From: Candidatus Zhuqueibacterota bacterium
Lineage (GTDB): Bacteria; Zhuqueibacterota; Zhuqueibacteria; Zhuqueibacterales; Zhuqueibacteraceae
Direction of reading: 5' to 3'
Length of the DNA: 11,397 bases
Assembly: GCA_013361015.1 (NCBI GenBank)
Contig: JABWAN010000079.1
Span: 1 to 11,397 of the forward strand
Of the stretch, positions 6,487 to 11,397 are shown in pieces. Under the pieces are notes generated by a model that searched no databases, was not told the DNA's origin, and saw only the letters and a list, made by a program, of their open reading frames with translations. How positions within the stretch are numbered: the first letter of the stretch is position 1; every line of letters begins with the position of its first letter. A program made the translations under genes and the position numbers.

Positions 6487-6515
6487 AATATACTCTCTTT
6501 CTTTTGCCTTGTCAA
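6487..6515 (-). promoter_or_regulatory. Consensus sigma70 promoter of the truncated membrane-protein gene
   Basis: On the minus strand TTGACA (6510-6515) and TATATT (6487-6492) are separated by exactly 17 bases, a near-ideal sigma70 promoter. Transcription would start near 6480, leaving a 5' leader of about 105 bases before the ATG at 6373. The same transcript would now run into the insertion sequence, antisense to the transposase. Confidence 0.78.
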
Positions 6516-6781
6516 TCCACAAATTTCAACGCAATCCCTCCGTCGTGCATAGGGCTCGTCTTTCCGAAATATGCGGCATGACTTTCCGCCAATGCCGGAA
6601 CCCCGAAATTCCAACCCACCGCGCGCTTGACTTTGCGGCGACGAATGTGCATCTTGGCGAAGTTCCAGAAGTCAAAATGCAGATTCCAAAAAACAAAACC
6701 CAGTTTCCACGCCGGGTCTGTTTGTCTTTTGGAATTTGTTTTTTGCGATTTGCTGTTTGGATTTCACCTTCGGAGTATTCT
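6516..6781. other. Upstream region of the molybdopterin oxidoreductase
   Basis: No credible gene. The oxidoreductase frame stays open upstream to 6509, but that part encodes no recognisable domain and precedes the iron-sulfur motif that normally begins the protein. A CGGCAT/ATGCCG dyad lies near 6573-6596. A T-rich stretch with repeated GGAATTTG/GATTTG/GGATTT words (about 6730-6765) and a longer hairpin (listed separately) precede the ribosome site CGGAG at 6771-6775. I see no clear promoter for the oxidoreductase. Confidence 0.5.
6683..6735. repeat. 15-bp imperfect inverted repeat upstream of the molybdoenzyme
   Basis: ATTCCAAAAAACAAA (6683-6697) and TTTGTCTTTTGGAAT (6721-6735) pair at 14 of 15 positions; the loop carries an inner ACCC/GGGT pair. 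The surrounding AATTCC/GGAATTTG words resemble degenerate intergenic repeats common in many environmental bacterial genomes. No terminator T-run fits either strand cleanly, although the arms are A/T-rich. Confidence 0.55.
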
Positions 6782-8785
6782 ATGCCCACACAAGTATTCG
6801 CTTCGGTTTGTACCATGGATTGCCCCGACACTTGCAGTCTCGAGGTTGAAGTCACGGACGGCCGTGTTGTGAACATTAAGGGCACTTCGCGCAATCCCGT
6901 GACGGATGATTTCATCTGTTCGAAGGTGGCGCAATATGCCAAGCGCGTTTATAGCAAAGACCGCTTGCTCTCTCCCATGCGCCGCGTCGGTAAAAAGGGC
7001 GAAGGCCGCTTCGAGCGAATTTCATGGGAGCAGGCGCTCAATTTGATTTGCGAGCAGGCGCAAGCCATTCGCACGCAATGGGGCGGCGAAGCGATTCTGC
7101 CTTACAGCTATGGCGGTTCGAACGGCGTGCTCGGCCAAGATACCACCGACAAAGCTTTCTTTGCGAAGCTCGGCGCCTCACGTTTGGAGCGCGCGGTTTG
7201 TGCCGTGCCCGCGAGCGCAGCGGCGATGGGCGTGTACGGCAAGATGGCGGGCGTGGCATTCGAAGATTACGTGCACGCGCGTGGCCTCATCATTTGGGGC
7301 GCGAACCCCAAGGCTTCCAACATTCACCTTGTGCCGTATCTCAAACAGGCCAAAGCCGCGGGTGCGAAAATCGCGATCGTCGACCCCATGTGCAATTTTT
7401 CGCAGCGTGAAATCGACTTGCACGTGCCCGTCTTCCCCGGCGCCGATCTCGCCGTTGCGCTCGCAATGATTCATTATTGGCACGAGCACGATTTGCTCGA
7501 TTGGAATTTCATTGCGCAGCACACTTCGCACGCCGAAGTGTTGCTGGAGAAAGCTCAGCCCTACACGCTGCAACATGCGGCCGCGATTGCCCGTATTGAC
7601 GCCGGTTTGATCGAGCGGTTGGCAGTCATGTACGCCGAGGCCGATCCGGCGCTCATTCGTCTGGGCTGGGGCATGGAACGCAACCGCAACGGCGCGCAAG
7701 CGATTGCCGCGGTTTTGGCGATGCCCGCGTTGCTCGGCAAGTTCGGCAAACGCGGCGGCGGTTACACTTTAAGCAACAGCGGCGCGTATCGTTTTAACGA
7801 GGCCGCGATGGTCGCCTCCGAAGCGTGGAACACGCGCGTGATCAACATGAACCTGCTCGGCAAAGTTTTGTTGGAAGAACACAACCCGCCGATCAAAATG
7901 CTCTTCGTTTATAATTGCAATCCCGTTGCGATTACGCCCAATCAAAATGCCGTGCTCGCGGGTTTGCAGCGCGAAGATCTCTTCACGATTGTTTTTGAGC
8001 AAGTCATGACGGACACGGCGTCCTATGCGGACGTGCTCCTGCCTGCGGTCACTTTTCTTGAGCAAAATGAAATCAAAAAAGCCTACGGCAGCTATGCGCT
8101 ACAATACAGCGCACCTGTCATTCCCGCCCTCGGCGAAGCCAAGCCGAACGAAGAAGTCTTTGCCATGCTCGGGCGCGCGATGGGTTGGAACGACGCGGCC
8201 TTTGCTGTGAGCACAAATGATCTGCTGCCTCGCGCGGCACAGGCCATGCGCGGCATGGGCAAAGAAATTTCGTGGCCTGATTTGCAGCAGAACAAAATCG
8301 CGTTCTTTGATTTCCCCGGCGCAGCGCCGATACAATTTCAAACCGTTTTCCCGCACACGGCCGATCGCAAAGCCAATCTCGCGCCGGACAATTTGCGCGA
8401 ACATGCGTATGAATATCTCGATGGCATTGATGGGAATCCGGCCTACCCGCTCGCGCTCATCAGCCCGGCCACGGACAAATCCATCAACAGCACGATGGCG
8501 GAATACAATCTCCCGGAGCTTTATCTCATGATGCATCCCGTGGATGCCGCCGCGCGCCATCTTCGGGAAGGCGAAAAGGTTGCGGTGCGCAATCAATATG
8601 GCGAAGTGCATTGCCGCCTGCAAATCAGCGCGGAGATTCGAACGGGCGTCGTGCTCATGCCCAAGGGTGCGTGGCGCAAAGCTTCATTGAACGGTCGCAC
8701 CGCGAATGCGCTCGCGCCGGATACCCTCTGCGCGGTGGGCGGCGCGTGCTTCAATGACGCGCGCGTGGAAGTCAAAAGGTTATAA
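6782..8785 (+). CDS. Molybdopterin (bis-MGD) oxidoreductase with N-terminal [4Fe-4S] site
   Basis: A 667-residue protein of the DMSO reductase/formate dehydrogenase superfamily, closest in style to the uncharacterised MopB_3-type group. The N-terminus gives the cluster motif C10-x3-C14-x3-C18-x27-C46. Pterin-binding signatures follow: LPYSYGGSNGVLG (106-118), RAVCAVPASAAAMG (137-150), IWGANPKASN (171-180), HVPVFPGADLAVALAM and GWGMERNRNG. C140 sits where the selenocysteine of E. coli FdhH lies (residue 140) and is a candidate molybdenum ligand, by analogy only. The C-terminal quarter is the molydopterin dinucleotide-binding domain (HPVDAAARHLREGEKVAVRNQYGE). No twin-arginine signal is present, so it is probably cytoplasmic. 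Start at 6782 is set by CGGAG six bases upstream and by the adjacent cluster motif. No electron-transfer or membrane-anchor subunit is encoded nearby; substrate unknown. Confidence 0.93.
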   Translation: MPTQVFASVCTMDCPDTCSLEVEVTDGRVVNIKGTSRNPVTDDFICSKVAQYAKRVYSKDRLLSPMRRVGKKGEGRFERISWEQALNLICEQAQAIRTQWGGEAILPYSYGGSNGVLGQDTTDKAFFAKLGASRLERAVCAVPASAAAMGVYGKMAGVAFEDYVHARGLIIWGANPKASNIHLVPYLKQAKAAGAKIAIVDPMCNFSQREIDLHVPVFPGADLAVALAMIHYWHEHDLLDWNFIAQHTSHAEVLLEKAQPYTLQHAAAIARIDAGLIERLAVMYAEADPALIRLGWGMERNRNGAQAIAAVLAMPALLGKFGKRGGGYTLSNSGAYRFNEAAMVASEAWNTRVINMNLLGKVLLEEHNPPIKMLFVYNCNPVAITPNQNAVLAGLQREDLFTIVFEQVMTDTASYADVLLPAVTFLEQNEIKKAYGSYALQYSAPVIPALGEAKPNEEVFAMLGRAMGWNDAAFAVSTNDLLPRAAQAMRGMGKEISWPDLQQNKIAFFDFPGAAPIQFQTVFPHTADRKANLAPDNLREHAYEYLDGIDGNPAYPLALISPATDKSINSTMAEYNLPELYLMMHPVDAAARHLREGEKVAVRNQYGEVHCRLQISAEIRTGVVLMPKGAWRKASLNGRTANALAPDTLCAVGGACFNDARVEVKRL

Positions 8786-8942
8786 TTGAAAAATGTGGTT
8801 ACGTTTTTTCCTTATGAAGATACTTCCCCGGAGCTTACGACACGTGTTTGGGGATGGAGCGGTTCCGAGCGCAAGGGGAAATTCTTAAAGAATGACATGT
8901 GGTTTGGACGTCATCATTACAAAAAAAGTGTGAGGTTATTGG

Positions 8943-9851
8943 ATGGAAACATTACGTGTGGAAAACGTGAACAAGAGCTTCGGCGCGCTTGAGGCGGTGA
9001 AGGACTTGAGTCTCGCGGTGCCACCGGGCACGGTGTATGGTTTTCTCGGGCCGAATGGCGCGGGCAAAACCACGACGATCCGCATGATCATGGAGATCAT
9101 TTTGCCGGACAGCGGGCAAATTCTCGTCAACGGCCGGCGCAACACTTCTTCCGACGCGCTCGATCGTGTCGGCTATTTGCCCGAAGAGCGCGGCGTGTAC
9201 CGCAAAATGAAAGTGCGCGAGGCGCTGGAATTTTTCGCGGAGCTGAAAGGCATGAGGCGCCGCACGCACGGACCGAAGATCGACGCATGGATGGAGCGTT
9301 TCGAAATGACCTCGGTACGCGACAAAAAACTCGAAGAGCTTTCGAAGGGCAATCAGCAAAAAATTCAGTTTCTCACCACCGTCATTCACGAGCCGGATCT
9401 CATCATACTCGACGAGCCGTTCATGGGGCTTGATCCGCTCAATGCCGATTTGGTGAAAGAAGTGATTCTCGAGCAAAAAGCGCGCGGCGCCGCCATCGTG
9501 TTTTCCACGCATCTCATGGAATCCGCGGAGAAATTGTGCGATGCGATTTGTTTGATCAACAAAGGGCAAAAAGTTTTGGACGGCGAGGTGCGCAGCGTCA
9601 AACGCAACTTCGGCCGCAATCACGTCGCGCTTGGGTATGAGGGCAAGCCCGATTTCCTGGTTGAGCTGAAAAACCACGGTCTGGTTGAGCGCTACAACGA
9701 TTCCGGCAATCACGTGGAGATTCATTTGCGGAACGCTGCCAGCCCGCAGAAACTGTTGGCGGCGGCGATGCAAAACGTCGAAGTGCTCCGCTTCGAAGTG
9801 GTCGAGCCGTCGTTGCATGAAATCTTCATTGCCACGGTAAAAGAAAATTGA
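8943..9851 (+). CDS. natA: ABC transporter ATP-binding protein, NatA-like
   Basis: A 302-residue ABC ATPase that would power the permease encoded next to it. Seen: Walker A GPNGAGKTT (36-44), signature LSKGNQQ (133-139; G-N-Q-Q rather than the commoner G-M-Q-Q), Walker B LIILDEP (153-159) with catalytic E158, D-loop GLDP (162-165) and switch histidine H190 (STHLMES). After about residue 215 comes the C-terminal extension typical of NatA/DUF4162-type ATPases. It starts at 8943, seven bases after a GAGG ribosome site (8932-8935), and 17 bases separate its stop from the permease gene, so the two form an operon. NatA/NatB of Bacillus exports sodium ions; whether this pair exports sodium or another solute is not visible from the sequence, so the symbol denotes family. 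Confidence 0.9.
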   Translation: METLRVENVNKSFGALEAVKDLSLAVPPGTVYGFLGPNGAGKTTTIRMIMEIILPDSGQILVNGRRNTSSDALDRVGYLPEERGVYRKMKVREALEFFAELKGMRRRTHGPKIDAWMERFEMTSVRDKKLEELSKGNQQKIQFLTTVIHEPDLIILDEPFMGLDPLNADLVKEVILEQKARGAAIVFSTHLMESAEKLCDAICLINKGQKVLDGEVRSVKRNFGRNHVALGYEGKPDFLVELKNHGLVERYNDSGNHVEIHLRNAASPQKLLAAAMQNVEVLRFEVVEPSLHEIFIATVKEN

Positions 9852-9868
9852 CCGAAGGAAAATAGCCC

Positions 9869-11152
9869 ATGAACAAAATGTGGACGGCTTTGCGGCGCGA
9901 GTATCTCTCGCGCGTGAAAACCAAAGGCTTTATTATCGGCACGATCTTGTTCCCGGTGTTCTTGGCAATCATATTCGTGGTGCCGACGTTGATGATGATG
10001 ATTAAATCCGACAAGCCCAAACAGATTGCCGTGCTCGATCAAACCGGCGAGATTTTGGATTCATTGCGCGTGTCGTTCAGTGATAAAAACGAGGCGGGCG
10101 ATCTGCTTTACAACTTGATTCCACATGATGCGCAGGATTTGGAGGCGGCGAAAAACACGCTGTCCGTGAGCGTCGAGGCCGGCGGCTTGGATGGCTACAT
10201 TGTCATTCCGGCCACGATTTATGACGATGGCGTGGCGGAGTATTACGGCAAAAGTGTAACGAATTTTCAGGAGAATCGCAGCTTCCAAAACGCCATAACG
10301 CGCGCTGTCACGGAGAAACGCATCCAACGCAGCGGCTTGGAATCAGAAAAGGTGCGGCAAATGGTGCGCGGCGTGGATTTGCAAACGTTTCGTGTCGGCC
10401 CGGGCGGCAAAGAGGAAAAGGATGAAGGCATGACGTTCGGCATCGCCTATTTTCTCGGCTTCTTCATCTACATGGCGATGTTCATCTATGGTGCGCTCGT
10501 GCAACGCAGCGTGATCGAGGAGAAAACTTCGCGGGTCATCGAATCCGTGATTTCCTCGATCAAGCCGTTTCAATTGATGGCCGCGAAAATTTTGGGTGTG
10601 GGCGCCGTGGGTTTGACGCAGTTTATGATTTGGGCGATTGCGATCGGCCTGCTCTCGCTTTATGGCGTGCAAGCTGCGAGCCTCTTCGCGCCGAAAGCCG
10701 GTGCAGCGCAAGGCTTCCACATGCCCACGGTCTCGCTGGGCGTTTTGACTTTCTTCGTTCTGTTTTTTGTGCTCGGGTATTTTCTGTACGCCACCATCTA
10801 TGCCGGCGTGGGCGCGATGGTCAATTCCGAGCAGGAGGCGCAGCAGCTCATGCTGCCGATCAGCATGTTCATCATCGCGCCGATTTTGTTGATCATGTAC
10901 GTCATCGGCAATCCCAGTAGCCAAGCTTCCGTCCTTCTTTCGCTCGTGCCGTTCTTCGCACCGATTCTCATGCTCGCGCGCATCGTGGTGGAAACGCCGC
11001 CGGCGTGGCAAATCGCTCTGTGCCTCGTCGTGATGGTCGGAACGATTGTCGGATTGATTTGGGTGGTGGGCAGAATCTATCGCGTCGGCGTGTTGATGTA
11101 TGGCAAGCGCCCCACGCTGCCGGAGATTTTGAAGTGGATTCGATATGCGTGA
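9869..11152 (+). CDS. natB: ABC-2 type permease, NatB-like
   Basis: A 427-residue inner-membrane permease of the ABC-2/NatB family. Topology fits the family: a first membrane helix (about 21-45) after MWTALRREYLSRVKTKGF, a hydrophilic extracytoplasmic domain (about 46-187, starting IAVLDQTGEI), then six helices (about 190-212, 240-265, 290-315, 330-348, 352-372 and 380-402). The cytoplasmic coupling segment ERTSR-like EEKTSRVIESVISSIKP (217-233) and MVNSEQEAQQLMLP (317-330) are hallmark stretches. The ribosome site AAGGAAAA (9855-9862) lies six bases before the ATG. It is the membrane partner of the ATPase just upstream and completes a two-component exporter; the substrate is unknown. The gene is full length and ends convergent with cysS. 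Confidence 0.92.
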   Translation: MNKMWTALRREYLSRVKTKGFIIGTILFPVFLAIIFVVPTLMMMIKSDKPKQIAVLDQTGEILDSLRVSFSDKNEAGDLLYNLIPHDAQDLEAAKNTLSVSVEAGGLDGYIVIPATIYDDGVAEYYGKSVTNFQENRSFQNAITRAVTEKRIQRSGLESEKVRQMVRGVDLQTFRVGPGGKEEKDEGMTFGIAYFLGFFIYMAMFIYGALVQRSVIEEKTSRVIESVISSIKPFQLMAAKILGVGAVGLTQFMIWAIAIGLLSLYGVQAASLFAPKAGAAQGFHMPTVSLGVLTFFVLFFVLGYFLYATIYAGVGAMVNSEQEAQQLMLPISMFIIAPILLIMYVIGNPSSQASVLLSLVPFFAPILMLARIVVETPPAWQIALCLVVMVGTIVGLIWVVGRIYRVGVLMYGKRPTLPEILKWIRYA

Positions 11153-11193
11153 GAGAAAGAATGTCGTCGCATAAACTTCGAGCATTTTAAATC

Positions 11194-11236
11194 ACCAAGG
11201 ACACAAAGAAAAATAGGCTCTCTTTGTGTCCTTGGT
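11194..11236. repeat. Perfect 16-bp inverted repeat between natB and cysS
   Basis: ACCAAGGACACAAAGA (11194-11209) is the exact reverse complement of TCTTTGTGTCCTTGGT (11221-11236), with an 11-base loop. It sits between two convergent genes, where it could end transcription in both directions, but no T-run follows on either strand beyond the short AAATTTA-type bases, so it is not a canonical intrinsic terminator. The CCAAGGACACAAAG wording resembles a dispersed intergenic repeat seen in many bacterial genomes; that comparison is from memory. Confidence 0.75.
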
Positions 11237-11282
11237 ACCTTTGCGGCAAATCTAGTTGTGGCTCATCCCCATTTCGACAGCT

Positions 11283-11397
11283 TTATTCCACCCGCCAGCG
11301 GCTTCCCTCCGCGCCGTCTTCGATAATGATTCCTGCGGCTTTCAAGCGGTCGCGAATTTGATCCGCCAATTTGAAATTCTTTTCCGCGCGCAGAGAC
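11283..11397 (-). CDS. cysS: Cysteinyl-tRNA synthetase, C-terminal end
   Basis: The last 37 residues plus stop of a minus-strand gene whose 5' part lies beyond the window. The peptide runs LRAEKNFKLADQIRDRL, then KAAGIIIEDGAEGSRWRVE and TAA (11283-11285). This matches the conserved CysRS C-terminus, R-x-x-K-[NDW]-[WFY]-x-x-A-D-x-I-R-D-x-L followed by G-I-x-[LI]-E-D and a final [TS]-x-W. CysRS charges tRNA-Cys with cysteine in the cytoplasm. The catalytic HIGH and KMSKS motifs are outside the window. It is convergent with natB. Confidence 0.88.
   Translation of the reverse strand, partial: SLRAEKNFKLADQIRDRLKAAGIIIEDGAEGSRWRVE

Noticed and set aside
6509..6781. N-terminal extension of the molybdopterin oxidoreductase to 6509
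   Set aside because: The extension translates repeat-like intergenic DNA and overlaps the divergent promoter; the family N-terminus and a ribosome site support the start at 6782.
8786..8992. A 68-codon frame between the molybdoenzyme and natA
   Set aside because: It would start at TTG right after the preceding stop without a ribosome site and overlaps the natA start in another frame; no recognisable feature.
8952..9818. A 288-codon frame antisense to natA, and a 280-codon frame antisense to natB at 10343-11185
   Set aside because: Both mirror genes with complete, motif-bearing products. Their composition is low-complexity (His, Arg, Asp rich) and they have no family signature.
1..11397. CRISPR arrays, tRNA or rRNA genes, riboswitches, or a defence or biosynthetic cluster
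   Set aside because: I looked on both strands and saw no regularly spaced repeats, tRNA-like cloverleaf with its conserved arms, rRNA sequence, or cluster of accessory genes.

Overview
This is an 11.4 kb bacterial chromosomal window of moderate GC (estimated by eye at 50-55%). It carries housekeeping genes, one insertion sequence, and intergenic DNA with degenerate dispersed-type repeats. The GroEL tail (Gly/Met-rich, ending GGMGGMY), the GroES sequence, the CIRCE operator and the intergenic repeat style suggest a Gram-negative-type organism, perhaps in or near the Fibrobacterota-Chlorobi-Bacteroidota group or a candidate phylum such as KSB1. That placement is an impression from protein flavour; no marker here settles it.

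Left part (1-4200, all + strand): the 3' end of a PBP4-type D-Ala-D-Ala carboxypeptidase (dacB) is followed after 37 bases by an exported class-C-like serine hydrolase. The groES-groEL chaperonin operon comes next. It has a sigma70-like promoter, a near-perfect CIRCE operator (HrcA repressor site), good Shine-Dalgarno sequences on both genes and an intrinsic terminator after groEL.

Middle (4201-6781): after a gene-free stretch with two hairpins lies a complete IS4-family element, 4479-6041 (1563 bp). It has 19-bp terminal inverted repeats (18 of 19 identical) and a full-length transposase with D129, D205, E314 and the Y-x2-R-x3-E-x6-K signature. Its right end cuts the 3' end of a minus-strand gene for a small membrane protein, which now reads into the element and ends with an element-encoded tail. 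No exact target duplication is visible and the missing gene end is not on the other side, so the locus has probably rearranged since insertion. The truncated gene keeps a textbook promoter (TTGACA, 17 bases, TATATT). The transposase start is preceded by a stable hairpin and an overlapping short reading frame with a better ribosome site, an arrangement that suggests translational control.

Right part (6782-11397): a single-subunit cytoplasmic molybdopterin oxidoreductase with one N-terminal [4Fe-4S] site is followed by a two-gene NatA/NatB-type ABC exporter. The window ends with the C-terminus of cysteinyl-tRNA synthetase on the minus strand, convergent with the exporter. A perfect 16-bp hairpin, probably a member of a dispersed repeat family, lies between them.

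I found no convincing previously undescribed multi-gene system. The points most worth a second look are the architecture around the transposase start, the IS-truncated membrane gene with its intact promoter, the non-matching IS flanks, and the molybdoenzyme without visible partner subunits.
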